Origin: Hymenobacter aquaticus
Lineage (GTDB): Bacteria; Bacteroidota; Bacteroidia; Cytophagales; Hymenobacteraceae
Assembly: GCF_004765605.1 (NCBI RefSeq)
Contig: NZ_SRLC01000001.1
Span: forward strand, 1,922,001 to 1,986,000
Reading direction: 5' to 3'
DNA: 64,000 nt
Below are positions 1-8,987 of this stretch, piece by piece. Position 1 is the first letter of the stretch; each line of letters opens with the position of its first letter. The notes under the pieces were generated by a model that worked only from the letters and a program-made list of their open reading frames with translations, ran no database searches and was not told where the DNA came from. A program made the position numbers and the translations under genes.

Positions 1-78
1 ATATGTATTAGGATTTAATAAATAAATATTTTACCTAAAAAATGATGATTTATCACGCTTTTTCAGTTTTACGGCAAC

Positions 79-121
79 GAAAAAGAGCCATCAGCACCCA
101 AAATCGGGGTACTGATGGCTC
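79..121 (-). terminator. Rho-independent terminator after preA
   Basis: On the minus strand GAGCCATCAGTACCCC pairs with GGGTGCTGATGGCTC and is followed by a T run. It lies about 40 bases past the preA stop codon, where the transcript of the pyrimidine cluster would end. The first 78 bases of the window are AT-rich and show no gene. Confidence 0.75.
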
Positions 122-162
122 AGAGTCGTCGAAAAAAACGAACCGCTACAAAAACCGATTTG

Positions 163-1572
163 TCATTTCGGGCGCTCCACGGCGCTGGATTCCAGCGCCG
201 CCGCATCGGCGGCGGCGTACTGCCGGGCTTTGCCGGGCAGGGTTTTGTGCTTCTCCTTGCCCAGGGCGGCGGCCGGCGCGGGCACCCAGTGGTGGCGGCC
301 GCCGGCGCGCTCATCGTCGAATTCGGTCGGGATGGTTCCGGCCTCGGTGCGCTCTTTCCAGGTGAGGTGCTCGGTGCCGTCGTCGCGCCGCTCCATCGTG
401 ATGCACTGCTCCACGGGGCATACCAACGAGCAGAGGTTGCAGCCCACGCAGTTTTCCTGGATGATTTCGGGCACGCGGGTGCCTTCGTTGAGGCGAATGG
501 CCTGGTGGGCGCCGTCTTCGCAGGCCGTGTAGCAGAGCTGGCAGCCGATGCACTTTTCCTCGTTGATTTCGGCCGTCACCTTGTACTTCAGGTTCAGGTC
601 TTCCCAGTGCTTGACGTTGGGCAGGGCCTTGCCCACCATGTCGTAGATGGTATGGAAGCCCTTTTCGGTCATGTACTGCTCCAGGCCGCTGGTCATTTCC
701 CGGATGATGCCGAAGCCGTAGTGCATGGCCGCCGTGCACACCTGCACGCTGCTGGCGCCGAGCAGAATATGCTCTACCGCGTCGCGCCAGCTCTCGATGC
801 CCCCGATGCCGGAAATCGGCAGCTGCACGTCGGGGTGCTGGGCGCAGTTTTTCACCATGTTCAGGGCAATGGGCTTCACGGCCGGACCGCAGTAGCCGCC
901 GTTCGAGCCTTTGCCGTCTACGATTGGGTAGGGCGCAAACAAATCCAGATCCACGCCCACGATGCTCTGGATGGTGTTGATCAGCGAAATGGCGTCGGCC
1001 CCGCCCCGGCGGGCGGCCATAGCCGGCTCGGTAATATCCGAAATGTTAGGCGTGAGCTTGACAATCACCGGAATCTTGGCGACTTCCATTACCCATTCCA
1101 CAATGGTCTGGAGCACTTCCGGCTCCTGCCCTACCGCCGAGCCCATGCCCCGCTCGCACATGCCGTGGGGGCAGCCGAAGTTGAGCTCGATGCCGTCGGA
1201 GCCGGCGTTTTGCACGTCGCGCACGATGTCGTGCCACTCCTGCCGGCTCTGCACCATCAGGGAGGCAATAACGGCGTGATGCGGGAAGCGCTTCTTCACT
1301 TCCTCGATTTCGCGCAGGTTGTCGCTCAGCGGCCGGTCCGAAATCAGCTCGATGTTGTTGAAGCCCATCATGCGCTTATCCCGGTAATTCACGCCGCCGT
1401 AGCGGCTCGACACGTTCACGACGGGTACGCCCAGGGTTTTCCAGACGGCGCCGCCCCAGCCCGCGTCGAAAGCTTTCATTACCTGATAGCCCGAGTTGGT
1501 CGGGGGGGCCGACGCCAGCCAGAACGGGTTGGGCGACTTGATACCGGCAAAGTTTATGGATAAGTCTGGCAT
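163..1572 (-). CDS. preA: NAD-dependent dihydropyrimidine dehydrogenase, subunit PreA
   Basis: Catalytic subunit that reduces uracil and thymine to the 5,6-dihydro forms, the first step of reductive pyrimidine breakdown; cytoplasmic, working with PreT. The 469-residue protein has a dihydroorotate-dehydrogenase-like FMN barrel (about 1-325) with NFGCPHGMCERGMG at 131-144, the family's active-site cysteine loop. Two 4Fe-4S motifs follow, CIGCQLCYTAC (341-351) and CVGCNLCSLVC (375-385). About 50 residues rich in Ala and charged residues extend past the second cluster, somewhat longer than I expect. The ATG start lies 61 bases after the PreT stop, so the two are probably co-transcribed. The assignment rests on the Fe-S pattern, the barrel motif and the PreT neighbour. 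Confidence 0.95.
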   Translation of the reverse strand: MPDLSINFAGIKSPNPFWLASAPPTNSGYQVMKAFDAGWGGAVWKTLGVPVVNVSSRYGGVNYRDKRMMGFNNIELISDRPLSDNLREIEEVKKRFPHHAVIASLMVQSRQEWHDIVRDVQNAGSDGIELNFGCPHGMCERGMGSAVGQEPEVLQTIVEWVMEVAKIPVIVKLTPNISDITEPAMAARRGGADAISLINTIQSIVGVDLDLFAPYPIVDGKGSNGGYCGPAVKPIALNMVKNCAQHPDVQLPISGIGGIESWRDAVEHILLGASSVQVCTAAMHYGFGIIREMTSGLEQYMTEKGFHTIYDMVGKALPNVKHWEDLNLKYKVTAEINEEKCIGCQLCYTACEDGAHQAIRLNEGTRVPEIIQENCVGCNLCSLVCPVEQCITMERRDDGTEHLTWKERTEAGTIPTEFDDERAGGRHHWVPAPAAALGKEKHKTLPGKARQYAAADAAALESSAVERPK

Positions 1573-1633
1573 TGGTTAGTTGTTGGTTGTTAGTTGTTGG
1601 TTGTTAGTAAGCTGGCTTCCAAAAAGCCAACAA
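1573..1633. repeat. Short tandem TTAGTTGTTGGTTGT repeat
   Basis: The preT-preA gap holds two copies of a 15-base unit made of TTG/TTAG steps. A similar TTGGTTGTTGG stretch follows the pirin-like gene near 62780. Function unknown. Confidence 0.5.
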
Positions 1634-2965
1634 CTACAAGCCAGCACTCAAATACTCGTGAATGCCGCGGGCCGCGGCTTTGGCTTCGGCCGAGGCGTTG
1701 ACGACTTCCGCGCCGCCGTTGCGGGCGTCGCCGGAGGTGAAATACTTGGGGTTGGTGGTCTGGCCGGTGCGCTCATCGGCCACGATGCGGCCTTTGCCGT
1801 CGATCTGCAAGCCCGGAATCAGGCGCAGCAGATGGAGCTGCTTGGCCTGCCCGGTGGCTTTGATGACCATGTCGCAGGGCTCCACGAACTCGGTGCCGGC
1901 TACGGGCTGCACCTGCCCGTTCAGGGTGGCCGTGCGAATGAACTTCACGCCTTCCACCTTGCCATTGCCCATAATTTCGACCGGGGCCACGTTGAACAGC
2001 CCCTTCACCCCCACGCCTTTGGCCAAGTCGTACTCAAACTCGTAGGCCCCCATTTCCTCCTTGCCGCGGCGGTAGGCCAGAATCACGTCTTCGGCCCCCA
2101 GCCGCGCTGATTCCGAAGCCGCGTCCATGGCCGTGTTGCCGCCGCCCAGCACGATGACCTTGCGGCCCACGGCCGTTTGGTGGTGGCGCTGCCGCAGCTG
2201 CTCAATGAACTCGACGGCCCCCACGCAGTTGGCGCGCTCCTCGCCCGGCAGGTGCAGAGGATTGGTCAGGCCCAGGCCGATACCGAGAAACACCGCGTCG
2301 TAGGATTCTTCCAGCGCCTCCAGCTCCCGGCGGGAGGTAATGGGCTGGTTGTACTGCACCCGAAAGCCGAACTGCGCCTCCAGATACGCCATTTCGGCCA
2401 GCACTTCCTCGTTCGTGATTTTGTAGGGCGCCACGCCGTACACCGTCAGGCCCGAGGGCTGAGCTTTGGCCTCAAACACGTCGACCTCGTAGCCCAGGCT
2501 CCGCAGCTCGCAGGCCGCCGATACGCCAGCGGGCCCCGCCCCGATGATGGCGACCTTGCGACCGTTGGGCGGGCCGGCGCTGAACAGCTTCTTATCCTGC
2601 TCAATGGCCTCGCGGGTGGCGAAGCTTTGCAGCCGCCCGATTTCGATGGGCTTCATGTCCTGCAGATTGTACACGCAGGCACCTTCGCACAGCACCTCAG
2701 TGGGGCATACCTTGCCGCAGGCATTGCCGAAGTAGTTGGCCTCGTAAATGGTGCGGGCCGCGCCCGTGGTGTTGCCGGTATTAATCTGGCGGATAAACTG
2801 CGGCACGTCGATGCCCGACGGGCAGGCTTTGATGCAGGGCGCATCGAAGCAGAACAGGCAGCGGGAGCTTTCGAAAAGCGCCTCGGTGCGGTTCATGCGG
2901 GGCTTGAGCTGCGCGAAGTTGGCGTGAAATTCCGGCTCGGAAGTAGGAGTGTTATACTCGGCCAT
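1634..2965 (-). CDS. preT: NAD-dependent dihydropyrimidine dehydrogenase, subunit PreT
   Basis: Electron-transfer subunit that takes electrons from NADH through FAD and Fe-S clusters to PreA. The 443-residue protein has a cysteine-rich N-terminal region (CLFCFDAPCIKACPSGID near 37-54; CGKVCPTEVLCEGAC near 83-97). An FAD Rossmann motif IGAGPAGVSAACEL follows near 140, a pyridine-nucleotide motif VLGGGNTAMDAA near 270, and a C-terminal FAD motif TSGDARNGGAEVV. This is the glutamate-synthase small-subunit fold. A lone glutamate synthase small subunit is the alternative, but the adjacent preA, dihydropyrimidinase and ureidopropionase genes decide for PreT. Confidence 0.94.
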   Translation of the reverse strand: MAEYNTPTSEPEFHANFAQLKPRMNRTEALFESSRCLFCFDAPCIKACPSGIDVPQFIRQINTGNTTGAARTIYEANYFGNACGKVCPTEVLCEGACVYNLQDMKPIEIGRLQSFATREAIEQDKKLFSAGPPNGRKVAIIGAGPAGVSAACELRSLGYEVDVFEAKAQPSGLTVYGVAPYKITNEEVLAEMAYLEAQFGFRVQYNQPITSRRELEALEESYDAVFLGIGLGLTNPLHLPGEERANCVGAVEFIEQLRQRHHQTAVGRKVIVLGGGNTAMDAASESARLGAEDVILAYRRGKEEMGAYEFEYDLAKGVGVKGLFNVAPVEIMGNGKVEGVKFIRTATLNGQVQPVAGTEFVEPCDMVIKATGQAKQLHLLRLIPGLQIDGKGRIVADERTGQTTNPKYFTSGDARNGGAEVVNASAEAKAAARGIHEYLSAGL

Positions 2966-3119
2966 GGTACTAAAAGGAGAGGTAGCGGTGGGGCAATAAG
3001 CAAAGGGAGAAGCGTGGCAGCGGGCCCCTCATTGGGCGGCCCACCAGGCACTAACAGCGCGGGCAAGGACTGGCGACTCTGCACCAATCCTTGCTAGTCA
3101 AACACTTAGTAAGATACGC

Positions 3120-3986
3120 TTATAATTCGACCAGCTTGTCGTAGGTCTCGGGGCGCCGGTCGCGGAAGAACTGCCAGGTGTTGCGCACTTCCTCAATCAT
3201 GTCGAGGTCAAACTCGGCCACCAGCAGCTCATCGTTGTCTTCCGAGGCCTGGGCCAGAATCTGCCCGCGCGGGTCCACGAAGTAACTCGTGCCGTAGAAT
3301 TTGCCCAGGTTCCAGGGCTTTTCCGTCCCGACGCGGTTGATGCAGCCCATGAAGTAGCCGTTGGCGGCGGCGTGGGCCGGCTGCTCCAGCTTCCAGAGGT
3401 ACTGCGAGAGGCCCGCCACGGTGGCCGAGGGGTTGTACACGATTTCGGCCCCGTTCAAACCCAGAATGCGGGCCCCGTCGGGGAAGTGCCGGTCGTAGCA
3501 GATATACACGCCCACTTTGGCGTATTTAGTCTGGAACACGGGGTAGCCCATGTTGCCGGGCTTGAAGAAGAATTTCTCCCAGAAGCCGGAGGTATGCGGA
3601 ATGTGGTTTTTGCGGTACTTGCCCAGGTAGGTGCCGTCGGCGTCGATGACGGCGGCGGTGTTGTACAGGAAGCCGGCGGACTCCCGCTCATACACCGGCA
3701 CAATCATCACCATGTTGTACTTCTTGGCGTATTCGGCCATGCGGTCGGTGGTGGGGCCGGGCACGGGCTCGGCCGAGGCGTACCAGGCTTTGTCCTGGCC
3801 GGGGCAGAAATACGGGGTATTGAAGATTTCCTGCAAACACAGAATCTGCACGCCCTGCCGGCCGGCTTCTTCGATGAGCGGAATGTGCTTCTGCACCATG
3901 GCCTCCATGATTTCGGCAATTGTGCCTTCGCCTTCACTGATGGGCAGACTCATCTGGATCAGGCCAGATTTGATAATTCTTGGCAT
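3120..3986 (-). CDS. Beta-ureidopropionase / N-carbamoyl-beta-alanine amidohydrolase (nitrilase superfamily)
   Basis: Hydrolyses N-carbamoyl-beta-alanine (or the thymine-derived beta-aminoisobutyrate analogue) to the beta-amino acid, CO2 and ammonia. The 288-residue length is normal for the carbon-nitrogen hydrolase fold. The catalytic triad is visible: Glu53 in CLQEIFN, Lys126 in KYRKNHIP, and Cys163 in YICYDRHFPD. The tail RNTWQFFRDRRPETY is typical of this subfamily. It could be another N-carbamoyl amidase, but its place between dihydropyrimidinase and PreT fixes the role. The 154 bases before preT hold no other gene. Confidence 0.93.
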   Translation of the reverse strand: MPRIIKSGLIQMSLPISEGEGTIAEIMEAMVQKHIPLIEEAGRQGVQILCLQEIFNTPYFCPGQDKAWYASAEPVPGPTTDRMAEYAKKYNMVMIVPVYERESAGFLYNTAAVIDADGTYLGKYRKNHIPHTSGFWEKFFFKPGNMGYPVFQTKYAKVGVYICYDRHFPDGARILGLNGAEIVYNPSATVAGLSQYLWKLEQPAHAAANGYFMGCINRVGTEKPWNLGKFYGTSYFVDPRGQILAQASEDNDELLVAEFDLDMIEEVRNTWQFFRDRRPETYDKLVEL

Positions 3987-4047
3987 TGGAAAAGAGAGGA
4001 GAAAAGGGGTTGGGGGGAATGTTGGGTTTTTCGAGTGTCAGAACGAA

Positions 4048-4197
4048 ACTCCCCTCCTTCCTTCAAGGAGGGGTGCCCGCAGGGCGGGGTGGTTAGCTAG
4101 AGACTAGAAAACTAGAGCTAGAAAGTCGTTCAGCTAAACAACGATTGAACCACCCCTACCCCCTCCTTGAAAAAAGGAGGGGAACTAGCTTTCTAGC
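4048..4197. repeat. Palindromic intergenic repeat, GGAGGGG family (copy 1)
   Basis: About 150 bases with inverted ends: CCCCTCCTTCCTTCAAGGAGGGG plus GGGCGGGGTGGTT on the left, and AACCACCCCTACCCCCTCC plus AAGGAGGGGAACTAG on the right. A second copy lies at 7311-7481 and a diverged one at 49063-49193. It could fold into a long hairpin and looks like a non-autonomous, MITE-like element. It sits between the dihydropyrimidinase and ureidopropionase genes. Confidence 0.75.
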
Positions 4198-4198
4198 T

Positions 4199-5575
4199 TT
4201 AAAAGGCCGTTTTGCCGCGTTTGATGAACTGCCCGTAGCCGCGGCCGACTTTGGTTTCGCCGCCTTGCACGGCCACTTGCCCGCGCAGGATTACGGTGTC
4301 GATTTTGCCGGTTAGCTCCCAGCCTTCGTAGGCCGAGTAGTCGACGTTCATGTGGTGGGTGGCGGCCGAAATCGTGTGCTTTTTCGCGGGGTCGATGAGC
4401 ACTAGGTCGGCATCGGCGCCGATACTGATGGTTCCTTTGCGCGGAAACATGCCGAAGATTTTGGCCGCGTTGGTGCTGGTGACTTCTACGTACTTCTGCA
4501 GGCTGATTTTGCCGGTCGCCACACCTTCCGAAAACAGCAGCTCCATGCGGTGCTCAATGGCCGGGTGGCCGTTCGGGATTTTGCTGAAGTCGTCTTTGCC
4601 CATCATCTTCTGCTCCCACATAAAAGGGCAGTGGTCGGTACCCACCACCTGCACCAGGCCCTGGTTGATGCCGGCCCAGAGCGTGGCCTGGTCCTTTTTC
4701 TCGCGCAGCGGCGGCGACATCACCACCTTGGCCCCGTTCACCTCGTCTTCGTAGAGCGAGGCATCGAGCACCAAATACTGAATGCAGGTTTCCACGAATA
4801 CGCGCTGGTTGCGCTCGGTGGCGCGCCGCACCTGGTTCAGGGCCCCCTCGCAGGTCAGGTGCACGATGTAGGCGTTGACGCCGGTGTAGTTGGCAATGTC
4901 GGCGAAGCGGCCCGAGGCTTCGGCTTCGGTTACTTCGGGCTGCGACAAATAATGGTAGAGCGGCGTGAGCTTGCCCGCGGCCCGGTGCTGGGCAATGAGC
5001 GTATCAATCATGTCGCCGTTGGTGGCGTGGGCCGTCACCAGCCCGCCGTGCTTTTTCACTTCCTGCATCAGCCCCACCATCTGGGCGTCGTCAATCATGA
5101 GGGCGCCCTTGTAGGCCATGAAGGTTTTGAAGGACGTAATTCCCTCTGCTATCATGTCCTGGATTTCCTCCTTGGTGCCGGGGTTGAAATCCGTCACGGC
5201 CATGTGGAAGGAATAGTCGCCGACGGCCGTGCCGGTGGCGCGGCCCTGCCACTCGGTCAGGGCTTCGCGCAGGCTGTGGCCCTGCTTCTGCAGCACGAAA
5301 TCAATGACGGTGGTCGTGCCGCCGTGCAGGGCGGCGCGGGTGCCGGTTTCGTGGGTATCGGAGCTGAAGGTGCCCATAAACGGCATGTCCAGGTGCACGT
5401 GCGGGTCGATGCCGCCGGGCACGATAATCTTGCCCGTGGCGTCAATGGTTTGGTCGGCTTGCACCGGCAGGTTGCGGCCAATGGCCACTATCGTCTCCCC
5501 TTCCACCAGCACGTCGCACACGGAATCAGAATCGGCCGTTACCACGCGGCCATTTTTAAGTAGCAAAGACGCCAT
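4199..5575 (-). CDS. hydA: Dihydropyrimidinase (D-hydantoinase)
   Basis: Opens the dihydrouracil/dihydrothymine ring to the N-carbamoyl-beta-amino acid, the second step of the reductive pathway. The 458-residue amidohydrolase shows the metal ligands His59 and His61 in GGIDPHVHLDMPF, and Lys150 in ITSFKTFMAYKG, the lysine carboxylated in this family to bridge two Zn ions. Later motifs include AHATNGDMI, YIVHLTCEGALNQV and GTDHCPF, the last carrying the metal-binding Asp. The C-terminal beta domain (DADLVLIDPAKKHTISA) is present. Allantoinase or dihydroorotase are alternatives, but length, motif spacing and neighbours favour dihydropyrimidinase. Confidence 0.95.
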   Translation of the reverse strand: MASLLLKNGRVVTADSDSVCDVLVEGETIVAIGRNLPVQADQTIDATGKIIVPGGIDPHVHLDMPFMGTFSSDTHETGTRAALHGGTTTVIDFVLQKQGHSLREALTEWQGRATGTAVGDYSFHMAVTDFNPGTKEEIQDMIAEGITSFKTFMAYKGALMIDDAQMVGLMQEVKKHGGLVTAHATNGDMIDTLIAQHRAAGKLTPLYHYLSQPEVTEAEASGRFADIANYTGVNAYIVHLTCEGALNQVRRATERNQRVFVETCIQYLVLDASLYEDEVNGAKVVMSPPLREKKDQATLWAGINQGLVQVVGTDHCPFMWEQKMMGKDDFSKIPNGHPAIEHRMELLFSEGVATGKISLQKYVEVTSTNAAKIFGMFPRKGTISIGADADLVLIDPAKKHTISAATHHMNVDYSAYEGWELTGKIDTVILRGQVAVQGGETKVGRGYGQFIKRGKTAF

Positions 5576-5811
5576 TCAGACAGGAAAAGTGAAAGAAGTT
5601 TAGTTGGAAAAAGTAGGCTTTTATCGACCCAAAAGCAAGTCGGGCTACGGGCTTATTTTTCAGAAAGGAAAACAGTGTCCCAAAGCCGGTTAAACCGGCG
5701 GGCAAGCAACCCGGAAAGCTGGTGGTGCGCCGCAATTCTGCTGTTGCATTTACAGCAGTTATCGGCGCGGTTTAGTCCTGTTTTGCTCTACTGCACTCCG
5801 CTCCAGGCACA

Positions 5812-5897
5812 GTAGCGCGAACTTTGTAGTTCGCGTGCCAGAACGACTCGACTCAACGATTGTCGTTCTGGCACGCGAACTACAAAGTTCGCGCTAC
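5812..5897. repeat. Perfect 36-bp inverted repeat (long hairpin)
   Basis: Bases 5812-5847 and 5862-5897 are exact reverse complements separated by a 14-base loop. Each arm also contains the smaller palindrome GCGAAC...GTTCGC. It lies in the 338-base gap between the aminotransferase stop and the dihydropyrimidinase start, so it could end or attenuate transcripts or protect the upstream mRNA. A 13-base piece of the arm recurs at 29974-29986. The rest of the gap shows no gene. Confidence 0.9.
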
Positions 5898-5913
5898 TTC
5901 CCAGCGGCACAAC

Positions 5914-7269
5914 CTACCGCGTCACGTACTCGTCGGCGACGCTGATGGCCTGGGAAATGATGTCCAAGCCTTCGTCGAGCTCGTCCTTGGTGATGCTCAG
6001 CGGCGGGGCCACGAAAATGTAGTTCCAGCGCACGAAGGTGTACATGCCCAGCTCCTTGATTTTGGCCGCTACCTTGTTCATGATTTCCATCTGATTCGGG
6101 GCGGCGTTCCAGGGCGCCATCGGCTCCTTGGTGGCGCGGTTTTTCACCAGCTCGATGCAGCCGAACAAGCCCGTGTTGCGCCAGTCGCCGATGCTGGGGT
6201 GCTGGGCCATCAGGTCGCACATGCGGGCATCGAGGTGGCGGCCCAGGTTCACGGTATTGTCGAGCAGGTTGTCTTCCTCGTAGATGTCCAGCACGGCTAC
6301 GGCGGCGGCGCACGACACCGGGTGGGCCGAGTAGGTTAGGCCCAGCGGCAGGGGCTTGTCGTCGAAGGACTTGGCAATGGCCTCGTCGACCATCACCGCG
6401 CCCAGGGGCAGGTAGCCGGCGGTAATGCCCTTGGCCATGCACATCAAATCCACTTTCACGCCGTGGTGGTCGGAGCCAAACCACTTGCCGGTGCGGCCGA
6501 AGCCGCTCATTACCTCATCGGCCACCAGCAGGATGCCGTACTTGTCGCAGATGGCCCGCACCCGCTGCCAGTATGTGGGCGGATACTTAATGCAGCCCGA
6601 AGTGCCCGACTCGCCTTCCAGGATAATGGCCGCGACGCTGCCCGGGTTTTCGTACTGAATAATGCGCTCCATGGCCGCCGCGGCCCGCTCGGCGCACTCC
6701 TCGGGCGTGCTGCTGTACCAGGGGCAGCGGTAGAAATACGGGTTTTCGACGTGGACCACGCCCGGCATGGCCTGGCTATCCACGGCAAACTTGCGCGGGT
6801 CGCCGCCGGCGCTGATGGCCCCGTAGCTGGCCCCGTGAAACGACTGGTACAGGGTCACAATCTTGTGGCGGCCGGTATACACGCGGGCCAGCTTGATGGC
6901 GTTTTCAATGGCCTCGGCTCCGCCCAGGGTGAAGAAAGCCTTGGTCAGGTTGGCGGGCGTGATTTCCGCCAGCTTCCGGCCCAGGTCGCCGCGGGCCTTG
7001 GTAATCATGCCCGGGTACACGTAGCTGAGCTCCCGCATCTGGGCGGCCACGGCTTCGGTCACGCGCTGGTCGCCGTGGCCGATGTTGACGTTCATCAGCT
7101 GCGACGAAAAGTCGATGTAACGCTTGCCGTCCCGGTCCCAGAGGTAGACGCCCTCGGCGCGCTCGGCGTTTATCGGGTTCAGCCCGCTTTGCTTCGACCA
7201 GGAAAACAGCGTGTGCTCCAGGTTGTCGTGCAGGATCTGGTCTTTATCGGTGTCGGTGTAGGTTTCCAT
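5914..7269 (-). CDS. Class III PLP aminotransferase (beta-alanine / 3-aminoisobutyrate type)
   Basis: The 451-residue fold-type I aminotransferase most likely moves the amino group of beta-alanine or 3-aminoisobutyrate to pyruvate or 2-oxoglutarate, giving malonate or methylmalonate semialdehyde. Seen: YQSFHGASYGA near 141-151, the cofactor-binding Asp in LLVADEVMSGFGRTG (Asp251), and the Schiff-base lysine Lys280 in CMAKGITAGYLPLGAV. The family alone does not give the substrate; that is inferred from the enzymes on both sides, since the upstream gene would take the product semialdehyde. Other omega-amino acid:pyruvate transaminases look alike. Confidence 0.9.
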   Translation of the reverse strand: METYTDTDKDQILHDNLEHTLFSWSKQSGLNPINAERAEGVYLWDRDGKRYIDFSSQLMNVNIGHGDQRVTEAVAAQMRELSYVYPGMITKARGDLGRKLAEITPANLTKAFFTLGGAEAIENAIKLARVYTGRHKIVTLYQSFHGASYGAISAGGDPRKFAVDSQAMPGVVHVENPYFYRCPWYSSTPEECAERAAAAMERIIQYENPGSVAAIILEGESGTSGCIKYPPTYWQRVRAICDKYGILLVADEVMSGFGRTGKWFGSDHHGVKVDLMCMAKGITAGYLPLGAVMVDEAIAKSFDDKPLPLGLTYSAHPVSCAAAVAVLDIYEEDNLLDNTVNLGRHLDARMCDLMAQHPSIGDWRNTGLFGCIELVKNRATKEPMAPWNAAPNQMEIMNKVAAKIKELGMYTFVRWNYIFVAPPLSITKDELDEGLDIISQAISVADEYVTR

Positions 7270-7310
7270 TGGGGAGGGAAGAAGTTGTTCTAGAAAGCTA
7301 AAAGCTAGCT

Positions 7311-7481
7311 AGTTCCCCTCCTTTTTCAAGGAGGGGTGCCCGAAGGGCGGGGTGGTTAGCCAGTGGTAGAAGTCGTTGGGTGTTTATGCGAACTGTATTT
7401 AGCTCTAGAACCAGATATCGTTCTGCTGTTTCAACCACCCCTAGCCCCTCCTCATCTGAGGAGGGGAACTAGTTTTCTAGC
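7311..7481. repeat. Palindromic intergenic repeat, GGAGGGG family (copy 2)
   Basis: Same family as 4048-4197. AGTTCCCCTCCTTTTTCAAG and GGGCGGGGTGGTT on the left are mirrored by AACCACCCCTAGCCCC and GAGGAGGGGAACTAG on the right. Just after it AAAATAGCTCTGGCTC is repeated in tandem. It fills the gap between the aldehyde dehydrogenase and aminotransferase genes. Confidence 0.75.
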
Positions 7482-7514
7482 TCTGGCTCAAAATAGCTCT
7501 GGCTCAAAATAGTT

Positions 7515-8987
7515 CTAGCTCATCCAGTTCACCCTTGACTCGGGGTTCCACTTGGTGGTGGTTTTCTTGAGCTGGGTCCAGAACTCGATGGAGCTTTTGC
7601 CGGTGATGTCGCAGGCACCGAACTTCGACTCGTTCCAGCCACCGAAGGAGAACGGCTCCCGCGGCACGGGCACGCCGATGTTGACGCCAATCATGCCGGC
7701 CGAGGCGTGGTCCATGACGTAGCGGGCTGAGCTGCCGCTGCTGGTGAATACGGCCGCGGCGTTGCCGTAGGGGTTGGCGTTTTCGATGGCCAGGGCCTCG
7801 TCCAGGGTGTTGGTGCGCATAATGGCCAGCACCGGGCCGAATACTTCCTCCTGAGCAATGCGCATGTCGGGCGTCACGTAATCGACTACCGTGGCGCCCA
7901 CGTAGTAGCCGTCTTCGTGGCCGGGCACCACAGCATTGCGGCCGTCGAGCAGCACTTTGGCCCCGGCGGCTTCGGCCTCGGTGATGTGCTTTTCGATGCG
8001 CTCCTTGGCTTCCTTGCTGATGACGGAGCCCAGGTTCTGGCCGGGCACGATCTTGCGGGCTTCTTCCACGATTTTGGCCACGATGCCGTCCACCGCGCCC
8101 ACGCCCACCATCGTGGAGCCGGCCATGCAGCGTTGCCCCGCGCAGCCCGACATGGAGGCGGCCACGTTGGAGGCCGTCATGTCGGGGTGGGCATCGGGTA
8201 GTACCATGAGGTGGTTTTTGGCCCCGCCCAGCGCCACGCAGCGTTTCAGGTTGCTGGTCGCCCGGATGTAGACCACTTTGGCAATGGCCGTGGAGCCCAC
8301 GAACGACACGGCCTCGATGCCGGGATGGTCGCAGATGGCTTCCACGATTTCCCGGTCGCCGTGCACGATGTTGAGCACGCCGTCGGGCAGGCCGGCTTCC
8401 TTGAGCAGCTCGGCAATCTTGCCCGCGCTCAGCGGCACGACTTCCGAGGGCTTCAAAATCATGGTATTGCCCAGCACCAGGGCGTTGGGAATGGTCCAGT
8501 GCGGCACCATGTTGGGGAAGTTGAAAGGCGCGATGCTGGCCACCACGCCCAGGGGCTTGCGCTCCACGCGGGCCTCCACGCCCTTGCTTACTTCCAGAAA
8601 CTCGCCCTGAATCAGTTGGGGCATGGAGCAGGCAAACTCGGTCAGCTCAATGGCCTTCTCGACTTCGGCGCGGGCTTCGTCGTAGGTTTTGCCGTTTTCC
8701 TCGCGCACCAGGTCGGCCAGCTCCTGCATGTCGCGCTCCAGCAGGGTTTTGTAGCGGTAAAAAATCTGGACCCGCTCCTTGATGGGCGTGGCCGACCAGG
8801 CGGGGAAGGCGGCTTTGGCAGCATCCACGGCTTGGCTGAGGGCCTCCATCCCGCTCAGGGGCACCGTCGAAATAACGGCCCCGCTCAGCGGACTAAACAC
8901 TTCTAAGCTACGCGGTGTGCTGCTGTCCACAAACCGCCCGGCCACGTAATTCCGGACCGCGGGATACTTCAAAGTTTCGACTTCCAT
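7515..8987 (-). CDS. mmsA: CoA-acylating methylmalonate-semialdehyde dehydrogenase
   Basis: Oxidises methylmalonate semialdehyde (and malonate semialdehyde) with NAD and CoA to propionyl-CoA (acetyl-CoA), the last step from thymine and uracil into central metabolism. The 490-residue protein has the aldehyde dehydrogenase fold: APFNFPNMVPHWTIPNAL near 153-170, ALGGAKNHLMVLPDA near 252, and catalytic Cys287 in GCAGQRCMAGST, the form typical of CoA-acylating MMSDH. The family also serves valine and inositol breakdown, but here it leads the pyrimidine cluster. The ATG is 304 bases from the divergent phosphoglycerate mutase gene, so both promoters should lie in 8988-9291. Confidence 0.95.
   Translation of the reverse strand: MEVETLKYPAVRNYVAGRFVDSSTPRSLEVFSPLSGAVISTVPLSGMEALSQAVDAAKAAFPAWSATPIKERVQIFYRYKTLLERDMQELADLVREENGKTYDEARAEVEKAIELTEFACSMPQLIQGEFLEVSKGVEARVERKPLGVVASIAPFNFPNMVPHWTIPNALVLGNTMILKPSEVVPLSAGKIAELLKEAGLPDGVLNIVHGDREIVEAICDHPGIEAVSFVGSTAIAKVVYIRATSNLKRCVALGGAKNHLMVLPDAHPDMTASNVAASMSGCAGQRCMAGSTMVGVGAVDGIVAKIVEEARKIVPGQNLGSVISKEAKERIEKHITEAEAAGAKVLLDGRNAVVPGHEDGYYVGATVVDYVTPDMRIAQEEVFGPVLAIMRTNTLDEALAIENANPYGNAAAVFTSSGSSARYVMDHASAGMIGVNIGVPVPREPFSFGGWNESKFGACDITGKSSIEFWTQLKKTTTKWNPESRVNWMS

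Noticed and set aside
115..1563. Long open frame on the plus strand across preA
   Set aside because: It is antisense to preA, rich in His/Gly/Val as expected from the complement of GC-rich codons, and has no family motif. The same holds for the long antisense frames opposite uvrA-like (22915-25413), DUF5916 (43246-45885) and SNF2 (58207-60402).
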